From: Halocynthiibacter styelae
Lineage (GTDB): Bacteria > Pseudomonadota > Alphaproteobacteria > Rhodobacterales > Rhodobacteraceae
Direction of reading: 5' to 3'
Assembly: GCF_016123485.1 (NCBI RefSeq)
Contig: NZ_JADCKQ010000002.1
Coordinates: 1-64,000 of the forward strand
DNA: 64,000 bases
Position 1 is the first letter of the stretch. Each line of letters opens with the position of its first letter. Of the stretch, positions 8,927 through 17,157 are shown piece after piece. The position numbers and the translations under genes are program-made. The notes beneath the pieces are model-generated. The model did no database searches. It was not told where the DNA came from and saw only the letters and a list, made by a program, of their open reading frames with translations.

Positions 8927-9649
8927 ATGAAAAAACTGATCCTGTCCACCGCGACCCTGGCTCTGATGGCCGGCATGGGCGTTGCTGACACAGTTCGGCT
9001 GGGCACCGAGGGCGCTTACCCTCCGTATAACTTCATCGACGACAACGGCGAAATCGCTGGTTTTGAACGTGAGCTGGGCGATGAGCTGTGCAAACGCGCT
9101 GAACTGACCTGCGAATGGGTCACCAATGACTGGGATTCCATCATTCCGAACCTCGTGTCCGGCAACTACGATGTAATCATCGCCGGCATGTCCATCACCG
9201 ATGAGCGTGACGAAGTGATTGATTTCACACAGAACTATACACCTCCATCTGCTTCTGCATATATGGCGATGTCAGCTGATGTAGATCTGTCCTCCGCTGT
9301 GATTTCTGCACAATCCGCAACCATTCAGGCCGGTCACGTTGCTGAATCCGGCGCGACGCTGGTTGAATTCGCAACCCCTGACGAAACCGTTGCTGCGGTG
9401 AAAAACGGCGAAGTCGACGCAGTATTTGCGGATGAAGACTATGTGAAGCCAATCGCTGAACAATCTGGTGGCGAACTGATGCTTGTTGGCGATCTCGTCC
9501 CACTCGGTGGCGGCATTGGCATGGGCCTGCGTGAATCTGACGGCGAGCTGCGTGAAAAATTCAACGCTGCGATCCAGACTATGAAAGACGATGGCACACT
9601 GAATGCACTGATCACTCAGTACTTTGGTGACGAAGCACAAACCTTCTGA
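8927..9649 (+). CDS. Periplasmic amino acid-binding protein (ArgT/HisJ type)
   Basis: This is the solute-binding component of the importer. The 240 residues start with a Sec signal peptide, probably cleaved after MGVA at residue 20. The mature part begins TVRLGTEGAYPPYNFID, the classic opening of SBP family 3. The region NLVSGNYDVIIAGMSITDERD, with its conserved Arg, is the ligand-binding core for the amino acid carboxylate. A good GGGAGAG ribosome binding site precedes the ATG. A strong hairpin terminator follows, before the permease genes, which would keep this protein more abundant than the membrane subunits. Confidence 0.95.
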   Translation: MKKLILSTATLALMAGMGVADTVRLGTEGAYPPYNFIDDNGEIAGFERELGDELCKRAELTCEWVTNDWDSIIPNLVSGNYDVIIAGMSITDERDEVIDFTQNYTPPSASAYMAMSADVDLSSAVISAQSATIQAGHVAESGATLVEFATPDETVAAVKNGEVDAVFADEDYVKPIAEQSGGELMLVGDLVPLGGGIGMGLRESDGELREKFNAAIQTMKDDGTLNALITQYFGDEAQTF

Positions 9650-9664
9650 TCCTGCCTGATCTTC

Positions 9665-9694
9665 GGGGAGGCCCTTCTGGCCTCCCCTTTCTTT
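9665..9694 (+). terminator. Internal terminator between binding protein and permeases
   Basis: GGGGAGGCC (9665-9673) and GGCCTCCCC (9679-9687) form a perfect 9-bp stem with a 5-base loop, followed by TTTCTTT. It probably terminates most transcripts after the binding-protein gene. Confidence 0.85.
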
Positions 9695-9728
9695 ATGGGG
9701 CTGTTGTCCCGCTATCTTCCGGCTGACT

Positions 9729-10610
9729 ATGTTCTCATATTGCTCTGACCCCTCTGCGATCGAAGGCTGGGCCTGGATCAGTTGTTATCTGACCACGCCA
9801 AAGCATCTCACCGCGTTTTCCTCGGTCTTTACCGTGCTTCTGCTGCTGGCGATCACCGCGCCCACCGCGTTGCTCTTTGGTTTCGCCGGTGCCACGGCGG
9901 CCCGTTCCCATATCGCGCCTCTGCGCTGGATCGGGAAAGGCTATACTGCGATTGTACGGGGTGTGCCGGATGTGGCTTTCTTCCTGTTCTTTGTCATCGC
10001 CCTTGATCAGGGCATTGAATGGCTGCGGCATCAGGTAAAATGCCCGGACTGGCCCGACGCCATTCGTCAGGGCAATGATTTTGTGGTCTGCGACGCGGCG
10101 AAAATGCCCCTGTCCGAAGCCTCCGCCTTTGTGCATCAAAGCTATGGTTTCAGCATTGCTGTTCTTACATTTGCCATTGTTTTCGGGGCGTTCGCCGCAA
10201 ATGTGATTTATGGTGCCATGCGCGCCGTGCCACGTGCGCAGCTTGAAACGGCTGAGGCCTATGGCATGTCACAGCGTCAGACCTTCTGGCGCATTATGGT
10301 GCCGCAGATGTGGGTTTACGCCCTGCCTGGCCTCTCGAACCTCTGGATGATCCTGATCAAAGCCACCCCCCTGCTGTTCCTTCTGGGCGTGCGTGACGTT
10401 GTTTACTGGGCCAAAGAACTGGGTGGTCTGAAAACCGATGCTTTCGCCTATCCCCACCCCGATTGGCGTCTGTGGTATTTCCTGGGCCTGCTGGTCTTCT
10501 ATCTGACTCTGACCAAGGTCAGCGAAATTATCCTTGATCGCGTCATGGCGCGTCTGACCCACGGGCAGGCCACCGCCGGGGGCGAATCCGCAAGAAAGGC
10601 CGCATCATGA
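9729..10610 (+). CDS. Amino acid ABC transporter permease 1 (HisQ type)
   Basis: This is one of the two inner-membrane permeases of the importer, 293 residues. It has about five transmembrane helices: near 30-55, 75-95, 140-165, 195-215 and 245-265. The cytoplasmic coupling segment AQLETAEAYGMSQRQTFWRIMVPQM matches the EAA loop of this permease family. An insert of about 40 residues between the first helices (residues 97-135) is longer than in HisQ. Its last codons overlap the next permease by four bases (ATGA), so the two are translationally coupled. Confidence 0.93.
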   Translation: MFSYCSDPSAIEGWAWISCYLTTPKHLTAFSSVFTVLLLLAITAPTALLFGFAGATAARSHIAPLRWIGKGYTAIVRGVPDVAFFLFFVIALDQGIEWLRHQVKCPDWPDAIRQGNDFVVCDAAKMPLSEASAFVHQSYGFSIAVLTFAIVFGAFAANVIYGAMRAVPRAQLETAEAYGMSQRQTFWRIMVPQMWVYALPGLSNLWMILIKATPLLFLLGVRDVVYWAKELGGLKTDAFAYPHPDWRLWYFLGLLVFYLTLTKVSEIILDRVMARLTHGQATAGGESARKAAS

Positions 10611-11446
10611 GCTGCTGGGAAACCGTTCAAAGCTATGCTTTCCGCTCGCTTGGTTATGGCGAACGCCTGCTGCCGCGCTCTGATTTCACCCTGTGCGATC
10701 AGTTCACCCTGATCGGCTCCGGCATGATCTGGAACATCTACTTCGGCATTCTCGCCCTGTTCTTCGGGTTTTTTCTGTCAACCGCCGTGGCCCTGGGCAA
10801 GTTCAGCACAAACCCATGGTTCCGCAAACCGGCCGAAATCTTTGTTTTCGTCTTCCGCGGCTCACCGCTGTTTATCCAGTTCTTCCTGGCCTATGAAACC
10901 TTCGTTCTTCTGCCAAAACTTGGCATGGATCTGAACCTTGGTTTCACAGAAATTACCGTGGAAACCCGCTGGCTGACCAAAGCCTGGCTGGGGGCGTTGA
11001 TTGTGCTGTTCCTGAACACATCCGCCTATGCTGGTGAAATCTTCTATGGTGCGCTGAAATCCATCCCTAAGGGCGATATCGAGGCCGCAGATGCCTATGG
11101 TCTGTCCGGCTGGAAACGCTTCCGTCGTATTATCTTCCCGACCATGCTGCGTCTGGGATGGCCTGGCTATACCAATGAAGCGATCTTCATGTTCCACGCC
11201 ACCACGCTTGTGTTCTTCTCAAGCTTCCCGGCCTGGCGGCAACAGGGGGATGCGCTGTATTACGCCAGCTACTTCGCGGATAAGACGTTCAACCCTTTCG
11301 TCCCCTACCCGATCCTGGCCTTCTATTTCATTCTGCTGACCCTTGTGGTCATTGGGGTCTATGGTGCGATCAACAAACGGCTGAACCGGCATCTGCCATC
11401 AAACAGCCGCCAAAAGATCAAATACCGGCCAAAGCTGATCCGCTGA
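10607..11446 (+). CDS. Amino acid ABC transporter permease 2 (HisM type)
   Basis: This is the second inner-membrane permease, 279 residues. It has several hydrophobic helices and the EAA-type loop KGDIEAADAYGLSGWKRFRR, which docks onto the ATPase. It pairs with the preceding permease as a heterodimer, as HisQ/HisM do. The ATGA overlap with the upstream gene supports coupled translation. A rho-independent terminator at 11487 ends the operon. Confidence 0.93.
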   Translation: MSCWETVQSYAFRSLGYGERLLPRSDFTLCDQFTLIGSGMIWNIYFGILALFFGFFLSTAVALGKFSTNPWFRKPAEIFVFVFRGSPLFIQFFLAYETFVLLPKLGMDLNLGFTEITVETRWLTKAWLGALIVLFLNTSAYAGEIFYGALKSIPKGDIEAADAYGLSGWKRFRRIIFPTMLRLGWPGYTNEAIFMFHATTLVFFSSFPAWRQQGDALYYASYFADKTFNPFVPYPILAFYFILLTLVVIGVYGAINKRLNRHLPSNSRQKIKYRPKLIR

Positions 11447-11486
11447 CATCCGTGATCGGGCGATATATCGCTCAAATGACACAAAA

Positions 11487-11519
11487 CCGCAGGAGATTAA
11501 CCTCCCCTGCGGCTTTTTT
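11487..11519 (+). terminator. Terminator of the ABC transporter operon
   Basis: CCGCAGG (11487-11493) pairs with CCTGCGG (11506-11512), followed by CTTTTTT. It lies between the second permease gene and the DegT-type aminotransferase gene. Confidence 0.85.
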
Positions 11520-11593
11520 GATGGATTTTGTTCCGGATCACACTTACAGATTTACTTAAGATAGAATTCAGAATTTCCAAAATAAGGATGAGG

Positions 11594-12799
11594 ATGATGA
11601 AAGACACTGCTGTTCAGGCCCCGAACGTCTACGACGCAGAGCCCATCCCAGAAGCCGCCCGCGCTGAAATTGACCGCATGCTGCAGTCCGGCGATCTCTT
11701 CCGTTACACAGCACCAGAAAACGCACCTGTTGCCCTGCTGGAAAAAGAATTCGCCGAATTCATGGGCACGAAATACGCTCTGGCGGTGTCTTCCTGCTCT
11801 GCCGCGCTGTTCCTGTCGCTGAAGGCGCTGCAACTGCCCCGTGACGCCCGCGTGCTGATCCCGGCCTTCACATTCGCCGCTGTGCCCTCTGCCGTCGTGC
11901 ACGCCGAATGCAAACCGGTTCTGGTGGAAGTCGGCGCAAACTACCGTGTGAATATCGACGATTTCAAAGCCAAGCTGACGCCCGACACCAAAGCCGTGAT
12001 CATCAGCCACATGCGCGGCCATACATCCGATATGGATGCGATTATGGAACTCTGCGACGCTGCCGGCATCCCGGTCATTGAAGACGCGGCGCACTCCCTT
12101 GGCACCCTCTGGAACGACACCAAGATCGGCACCATCGGCAAGATCGGTTGTTTCTCTTTCCAGTCCTACAAGCTGATCAACGCGGGCGAAGGCGGCATTC
12201 TTGTCACTGACGATGCAGATCTTGTGGCCCAGGCTGTGATCATGTCCGGCGCTTATGAACACAACTGGAAAAAACACCCGGTCCTGCATGACGCCTTTGA
12301 AAGATGGCAGAACAAACTGCCGCTGTATAACCTGCGCATGCAGAACCTGTCTGCCGCTGTGATCCGCCCACAGATTGCTGAAGTACCGCGCCGCGTAAAA
12401 GACGGGCGCGAGAACCACGATTATGTAGCAGATGGCCTGAACCAGTCCGCATGGCTCGATGTGCCCCCACCGCTGGCACCTGAACTGCGCGCACCGGATT
12501 CGATTCAGTTTAACCTGGTCGATTTCACCGCTGAAGAAACGCAGGCCTATGTCGATGCGGCCTCATCAGAAGGCATCGCTGTGCAGGTCTTTGGCACCAC
12601 AAAGAACAACGCACGTGCATTCTGGAACTGGCAATTCATCGACGATCAGGGCGAACTGCCCATGACCCGTAATATGTTGATGAGCGCCTGTGACGTACGC
12701 CTGCCCGCCCGCCTGAAGCGGGAAGAGCTGGACTATATCACCTCCGCACTGACACGCGCAGCAGAAGCCGTAAAATCCGGCGCACAAAAAGTCGCCTGA
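11594..12799 (+). CDS. DegT/DnrJ/EryC1-type PLP aminotransferase
   Basis: This is a fold-type I PLP enzyme of the sugar aminotransferase superfamily, 401 residues. The cofactor lysine is Lys193 in FQSYKLINAGEGG, preceded by the family's VIEDAAHSLG and GCFSFQ motifs. Such enzymes usually transaminate keto-sugars, but no sugar-nucleotide genes are nearby, so the substrate is open. The start at 11594 was chosen because AAGG ends six bases upstream; ATG codons at 11588 and 11597 are alternatives. The gene stands alone between a terminator and a convergent LysR gene. Confidence 0.88.
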   Translation: MMKDTAVQAPNVYDAEPIPEAARAEIDRMLQSGDLFRYTAPENAPVALLEKEFAEFMGTKYALAVSSCSAALFLSLKALQLPRDARVLIPAFTFAAVPSAVVHAECKPVLVEVGANYRVNIDDFKAKLTPDTKAVIISHMRGHTSDMDAIMELCDAAGIPVIEDAAHSLGTLWNDTKIGTIGKIGCFSFQSYKLINAGEGGILVTDDADLVAQAVIMSGAYEHNWKKHPVLHDAFERWQNKLPLYNLRMQNLSAAVIRPQIAEVPRRVKDGRENHDYVADGLNQSAWLDVPPPLAPELRAPDSIQFNLVDFTAEETQAYVDAASSEGIAVQVFGTTKNNARAFWNWQFIDDQGELPMTRNMLMSACDVRLPARLKREELDYITSALTRAAEAVKSGAQKVA

Positions 12800-12833
12800 C
12801 CCCAATGCTGCACTGCGGCGTAGCGCAGCATTG

Positions 12834-12844
12834 CTGCGCCGCAG
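12834..12844. promoter_or_regulatory. PhaR-type box in a convergent intergenic gap
   Basis: A perfect CTGC-GCC-GCAG lies between the 3' ends of the aminotransferase and LysR genes. A one-mismatch copy (CTGC-ACT-GCGG) sits at 12808-12818. The position downstream of both genes is unusual for an operator. Confidence 0.5.
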
Positions 12845-12883
12845 AAGCACTTAAGAATGTCTTGAAAGCACCGTACGCCCGAT

Positions 12884-12927
12884 ATGCATAACATGTGCAT
12901 ATAATATAATGTGCATGCTTTGTGCAT
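12884..12927. repeat. Four RTGCAT direct repeats in an AT-rich patch
   Basis: ATGCAT at 12884 and GTGCAT at 12895, 12911 and 12922 have spacings of 11, 16 and 11 bases around a TATAATATAAT stretch. This could be a promoter with operator sites, or chance in AT-rich DNA. Confidence 0.5.
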
Positions 12928-12939
12928 GGCGTATTTACC

Positions 12940-13926
12940 CTACAAAAGCCGCAGTGAATCCCCAAGCCAGGGCATGTGCAGACGTGCCTGTTCAATGGTT
13001 AGTTGCCGCAGCAATCCACGCAACCGTTCCGCCACCTGCCCCGGCATATCGCCAAGAACATCCTGTCTTGCATGCAGTGAAATCGTCCGTGACAGCGGTG
13101 CAAAAGGCAAAGGAAACAGATCCAGCCCATCATGAAATCGCTGCGCCCTGAGGAACCCCAGTGGCGTCAGAATGGTCCAGCCTGCCCCCTGCGCAACCAT
13201 CGCCATAATCGCGTGATAGCTATCCAGTTCAAACCGATGTGAAAGCCGCAGGTTCTGGCGTGCCAGATGCGCTGCAATGACCCGCCCCATCACGTGACGC
13301 GCGGTATATTGGATCAGGGGCAATTCCCCCAAAGTATCAATAAAATCAGCACCTTGGAACCTTTCTGACACCAGCCCTTTTGGCACCGCTGCGATAAAGG
13401 GTTCTTCCATCAGCGGATGGACTTCCATCCAGCTTGCAGCAGCGCCCATATCCGCCGCTACGATCACATCCAACGCCCGGGAATCAAGCAACCCAAACAG
13501 TTTATGACTGGCGCCTGTTTCCAACAAGAACTGACAATGAGACAGATCCGTCGCCATATCAGACAACAGCGCAGGCGTTACATCAGCATCGAAATCTTCA
13601 ATCATTCCAAGGCGAAAGCTGGTCAGGGTTGATAGATCTGACGTCGCAAGTTCTGCGCGGGCCTGTTCTGCTTCATTCTGAATAACCTGCGCCCGCCGCC
13701 GGAACATCGCCCCGGCCGGTGTCAGGCTGACAGGCCGCGTGGACCGGTTCAAAAGCGTCGCCCCAACCGCCGCCTCAAGGCTGGTCAGTTGCTGCGAAAC
13801 AGCAGAGGCACTGGCCCCCACCCGACGTGCAGCCGCAGAGATTGAACCCTCATCCGCTGTCGCGATGAAAATCTCTATTCCCCAAAGGGTTATCTTACCA
13901 GGGCTATCGGGCATCACGCGTCTCAC
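12940..13926 (-). CDS. LysR-family transcriptional regulator
   Basis: This is a LysR-type regulator of 328 residues. The N-terminal winged helix-turn-helix is at about residues 14-73 (IFIATADEGSISAAARRVGASASAVSQQLTSLE split over two helices). A LysR substrate-binding domain follows from about residue 100. It starts six bases after phaR ends and is probably cotranscribed with it, which suggests a link to carbon storage, though its ligand is unknown. The start is uncertain: a GTG at 13926 is used here and an ATG at 13914 is equally possible. Confidence 0.9.
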   Translation of the reverse strand: MRRVMPDSPGKITLWGIEIFIATADEGSISAAARRVGASASAVSQQLTSLEAAVGATLLNRSTRPVSLTPAGAMFRRRAQVIQNEAEQARAELATSDLSTLTSFRLGMIEDFDADVTPALLSDMATDLSHCQFLLETGASHKLFGLLDSRALDVIVAADMGAAASWMEVHPLMEEPFIAAVPKGLVSERFQGADFIDTLGELPLIQYTARHVMGRVIAAHLARQNLRLSHRFELDSYHAIMAMVAQGAGWTILTPLGFLRAQRFHDGLDLFPLPFAPLSRTISLHARQDVLGDMPGQVAERLRGLLRQLTIEQARLHMPWLGDSLRLL

Positions 13927-13932
13927 ATGGGC

Positions 13933-14475
13933 CTATTTACCCAGTTTACTCATCATGGCCTGAAGTTCCGCCAGCTGTTCCTTAATCGCCGACAGCTCGC
14001 CTTCTTCCTTCGCCTCCTGGGACGGTTGGGCCCCCGGCACAGCACCACCTGTCATCGCCTTCATGAAGGCTTCCTGCTGGGCTTTCATCATTTCAAAGCC
14101 AGGCATATTGGCCAGTGGGTTCATGCTGCCCAGGTTTTCCATCACCTGGGACTGACCGTCGCGCAGCATCTCAAAACTCTGGGCCAGGAAATCCGGCACA
14201 ACACTATGAGCATGGGTGGTGTAACTGCGCACAAGATCCGTCAACACGTTGATCGGCAACACATTTTCGCCACGGCTTTCGTGATCTGCGATAATCTGCA
14301 GCAGATATTGCCGGGTCAGGTCATCGCCACTTTTGAGATCAACGATCTGCACCTCACGGCCAGATTGAATAAAGCCGGAGATATCGTCAAGCGTCACATA
14401 GTCACTGGTTTCAGTGTTGTAAAGCCTGCGGCTTGCATAGCGCTTGATCAGCAATGTCCCGGATTTGTCGCCCAC
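13933..14475 (-). CDS. phaR: Polyhydroxyalkanoate synthesis repressor PhaR
   Basis: PhaR represses phasin and its own gene and is released when it binds PHB granules. The 180 residues contain the PHB/PHA accumulation regulator DNA-binding domain (LLIKRYASRRLYNTETSDYVTL at the N-terminus, PHB_acc_N) and a following PHB_acc domain. The C-terminus is Glu/Gln-rich and probably a coiled coil (GELSAIKEQLAELQAMMSKL). The start is a GTG at 14475, where the conserved part begins. A perfect CTGC-AGT-GCAG box lies about 35 bases upstream and indicates autoregulation. LysR follows. Confidence 0.96.
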   Translation of the reverse strand: MGDKSGTLLIKRYASRRLYNTETSDYVTLDDISGFIQSGREVQIVDLKSGDDLTRQYLLQIIADHESRGENVLPINVLTDLVRSYTTHAHSVVPDFLAQSFEMLRDGQSQVMENLGSMNPLANMPGFEMMKAQQEAFMKAMTGGAVPGAQPSQEAKEEGELSAIKEQLAELQAMMSKLGK

Positions 14476-14508
14476 GGTTGTCCCCTTTTCTGCGCAAATG
14501 CTGCGCTT

Positions 14509-14519
14509 CTGCAGTGCAG
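14509..14519. promoter_or_regulatory. PhaR-type box upstream of phaR
   Basis: CTGC-AGT-GCAG is a perfect match to the CTGC-N3-GCAG operator described for PhaR of related Rhodobacteraceae. It lies 34 bases before the phaR start codon and suggests autorepression. Confidence 0.75.
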
Positions 14520-14556
14520 AGAGATTAGGGAAGCAATGTAGAATTGCAAGAAAAGA

Positions 14557-14590
14557 AAAAGGCAGCCTGCAAGAGACCGCCTTTTGTTCC
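14557..14590 (-). terminator. Candidate phaP terminator
   Basis: On the minus strand AAAAGGC pairs with GCCTTTT across a 15-base loop, ending in a T-rich run. It lies about 45-75 bases after the phaP stop codon. The stem is AT-rich and the loop long, so it is moderate evidence. Confidence 0.5.
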
Positions 14591-14631
14591 GCGCCTGAGG
14601 GAGGAGGAGATCGGCGCGTATGTCTTTGATT

Positions 14632-15072
14632 TTACTTCGCAGCCGCTTTGGCAGCTTTGGCAACATCGTCAGTTGCTTTTTTCACAGCCGCAGTTGCTTC
14701 TTCGCCAGCTTCTTTGCCCGCCGCCAGCATCAGCTCAACAGTTTCCATCTGAACTTTTTTCGCAACTTCAGCAAATGCCGCCATGTTTTCAGCAGCCAGT
14801 TCAGCAGAAGCAGATGCGAAATCGGTCACAGACTGACCATAAGCCGCAGGGTCGGATTTAGCAGTGGAAACATCGCCCGCTTTTGTCAGCGCTTCAGTGG
14901 TCCATTTGCTGGAAATCTCAGCAGATTTTTCCGCAGCTGTCAGTGCAACTTTGGACATTTTTTCTGCGAATGCGGCATTGCTTTTGAATGCAGCGTCAAA
15001 TGCAGAGGTGTCCATCTGAAATTTGCCCATGAAATCCTGCATGGTCTTGGTGAAATCTTGTGTTTTAGCCAT
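14632..15072 (-). CDS. phaP: Phasin
   Basis: Phasin coats polyhydroxybutyrate granules and controls their size and number. The 146 residues are almost entirely helical and rich in Ala, Lys, Glu and Thr, with a short N-terminal DFTKTMQDFMGKFQMD segment and an Ala/Lys repeat tail. This matches the Phasin_2 type of Rhodobacteraceae. It lies between phaC and phaR on the same strand. Two perfect PhaR boxes lie 90-127 bases upstream of its start, so it is probably the main PhaR target. Confidence 0.95.
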   Translation of the reverse strand: MAKTQDFTKTMQDFMGKFQMDTSAFDAAFKSNAAFAEKMSKVALTAAEKSAEISSKWTTEALTKAGDVSTAKSDPAAYGQSVTDFASASAELAAENMAAFAEVAKKVQMETVELMLAAGKEAGEEATAAVKKATDDVAKAAKAAAK

Positions 15073-15161
15073 CTTATCAGCTCCTGATGTTGCGGGTCAG
15101 GGAGAGAAAGGAGGAAGAAACCGGCCCGCATGAATGTGTCTTACAGGTAGATATATACGTG

Positions 15162-15199
15162 CTGCATCGCAGCATTTCAAGCATTTTTCTGCACTGCAG
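15162..15199. promoter_or_regulatory. Two PhaR-type boxes upstream of phaP
   Basis: CTGC-ATC-GCAG (15162-15172) and CTGC-ACT-GCAG (15189-15199) have centres 27 bases apart. The second is embedded in a wider palindrome with T and A runs on its flanks. Both lie in the only gap between phaC and phaP. Confidence 0.8.
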
Positions 15200-15216
15200 C
15201 AAAAACTTCACGAAGC

Positions 15217-17022
15217 TCAGGAATGCACCTTCACATAGGTTCCTGGCGCCGGGCAAAGCGGCGGGAATTTCTGACTGCCCGGGTCTCGCGCAGGGATTTG
15301 TTTTGCAAGGTTTTTCCCAGATTTCGCATCCAGCCAGCCAGACCAGTGTGGCCACCAGCTGCCCTCGTTAAACGCGGCACCTTTCAGCCAGTCGTCTGCA
15401 TCAGTTTCCAGTGTCTCATTCAGATAATGGCCATATTTCTTCTTGCTCGGCGGGTTCACAATCCCGGCGATATGGCCTGATTCAGAGAGGATAAAGGTTT
15501 TGTCTTTTGATCCATACTGCCGGAACCCATTGAAACAGCTTTTCCAGGCCGCAATATGATCTGTCTCGCAGGCAACAAAGCAGATCGGGATTTTCACATC
15601 TTTCAGCGAAACCGTTTCGCCACAGATCTCAAACCCGTCCTCCGCAAGCTCATTGCGCTGACACAGCCCGCGCAGATATTCCATCGTCATACGGCCCGGC
15701 AGATTGGTGCTGTCGCCGTTCCAGTACAGCAGATCAAAGGCAGGCGGGGCTTCACCCATCATGTAATTGCGGATCATTGGCCCATAAACCAGATCATTGG
15801 CCCGCAAATATGAGAAGGTCCGCGACATGAAATAGGATTTCAGGATGCCATCACTGCAGATCTGCGCTTCGATCCCATCAACAAAATCATCGCCCAGAAA
15901 GACCGAGAATTCCCCCTGATCCGAAAAATCGGTCATGGTGGTGAAAAAGGTCGCGGATTTTACAGTCTTATCACCCCGTTTTTGCATCAGCGCCAGGGTC
16001 AGTGTCAGGACAGTGCCAGCGACGCAATAACCGACAGCATTCAATTGTTTCTCGCCAGTGATCTCTTTCACCGCGTTCATCGCCTCAAAATAACCTTCCT
16101 CGATATAGGTATCGAGACCAACATCTGCGAAGTCTTCTGTCGGGTTGACCCAGGAGACAACAAACACCGTATACCCTTGATCCACTGCCCACTGAATGAG
16201 AGAGTTTTTCTTTTTCAAATCAAGAATGTAGTATTTGTTGATCCATGGCGGGAAAATCAGCAGTGGGATTTTATGCACGGTTTTAGTGGTTGGAGCGAAC
16301 TGGATCAGTTCCAGCATCCGATTGCGGAACACCACCTGCCCGCCGGCCGTTGCGATGTTCTTGCCCACTTCAAATGCGTTACGATCCGCAAGCGATACCA
16401 GAAGATCGCCCCCATGATCTTCCATATCCCTGACGAGATTTTCCATCCCGTCCACAAGGCTTTGCCCCTGGGTTTCAATGGCCTTTTGCATCGCTTCAGG
16501 GTTCGTGCCCAGGAAATTCGTCGGCGCCAGCATATCAATCACCTGATTGGTAAAGAACTGCAGGCGTTTTTTATCCAGTTCGCTCAAGCCTTCGGTATCC
16601 GTCACCATCTGACGCAGCATATCCGAATTCATCTGATACTGCTGTTTCACAAAGTTGAACCAGGGGTTGGCGGACCAGACGTCACCCGTAAAACGGCGAT
16701 CATTCTTTTGCCCGTCTTTTGGTGCATGCCCTTCCGACGCCGCTTTCTGTGCCTCCACAAAATGGCCCACGGATTGTGACCAATAGCTGGCCTGGTGTTC
16801 AAAGATCTTTGCCGGATTCGACATCATTTCGGCCATATAGCCGGACATGGCTTTCATATACATGTCCTGCCCCGGCCCTTCGAGCGCCGGATTGATCGGA
16901 GTTTTGTAGGAAGCAGAGCTGACAAGCCGCTGAGACAGGTTTTCGACACGGGCCATGTTTTCGGCCAGCACATCGGTCACTTCGGTATCATTATGATCAT
17001 TTTTGTGATCTTCGGTTGTCAT
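15217..17022 (-). CDS. phaC: Class I polyhydroxyalkanoate synthase
   Basis: PhaC polymerises (R)-3-hydroxyacyl-CoA, mainly 3-hydroxybutyryl-CoA, into polyester at the granule surface. The 601 residues have class I length. An N-terminal PhaC_N domain is followed by an alpha/beta-hydrolase catalytic domain. The nucleophile Cys333 lies in the lipase-like box GYCVAGT; the Asp is in CETDHIAAW and the His in SESGHIAGIVNPP. It is divergent from the depolymerase gene phaZ, and the shared promoter region has two PhaR boxes. phaP follows on the same strand. Confidence 0.97.
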   Translation of the reverse strand: MTTEDHKNDHNDTEVTDVLAENMARVENLSQRLVSSASYKTPINPALEGPGQDMYMKAMSGYMAEMMSNPAKIFEHQASYWSQSVGHFVEAQKAASEGHAPKDGQKNDRRFTGDVWSANPWFNFVKQQYQMNSDMLRQMVTDTEGLSELDKKRLQFFTNQVIDMLAPTNFLGTNPEAMQKAIETQGQSLVDGMENLVRDMEDHGGDLLVSLADRNAFEVGKNIATAGGQVVFRNRMLELIQFAPTTKTVHKIPLLIFPPWINKYYILDLKKKNSLIQWAVDQGYTVFVVSWVNPTEDFADVGLDTYIEEGYFEAMNAVKEITGEKQLNAVGYCVAGTVLTLTLALMQKRGDKTVKSATFFTTMTDFSDQGEFSVFLGDDFVDGIEAQICSDGILKSYFMSRTFSYLRANDLVYGPMIRNYMMGEAPPAFDLLYWNGDSTNLPGRMTMEYLRGLCQRNELAEDGFEICGETVSLKDVKIPICFVACETDHIAAWKSCFNGFRQYGSKDKTFILSESGHIAGIVNPPSKKKYGHYLNETLETDADDWLKGAAFNEGSWWPHWSGWLDAKSGKNLAKQIPARDPGSQKFPPLCPAPGTYVKVHS

Positions 17023-17046
17023 ACGCGATTTTCCACACTACCTTCG

Positions 17047-17057
17047 CTGCTACGCAG
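17047..17057. promoter_or_regulatory. PhaR-type box upstream of phaC
   Basis: CTGC-TAC-GCAG lies 25 bases before the phaC start in the divergent phaC/phaZ promoter region. Confidence 0.7.
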
Positions 17058-17121
17058 CATTTCTCCTGACCTGCTTGCAAATATACAGGGAAATGTTGCA
17101 GCAGTATTACAAAGTACCTTT

Positions 17122-17132
17122 CTGCACTGCAG
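17122..17132. promoter_or_regulatory. PhaR-type box upstream of phaZ
   Basis: CTGC-ACT-GCAG lies 26 bases before the phaZ start. It is identical in its 11 bases to one of the phaP boxes. Confidence 0.7.
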
Positions 17133-17157
17133 AAGGTCAGATGCGGGAGCGACAAGA

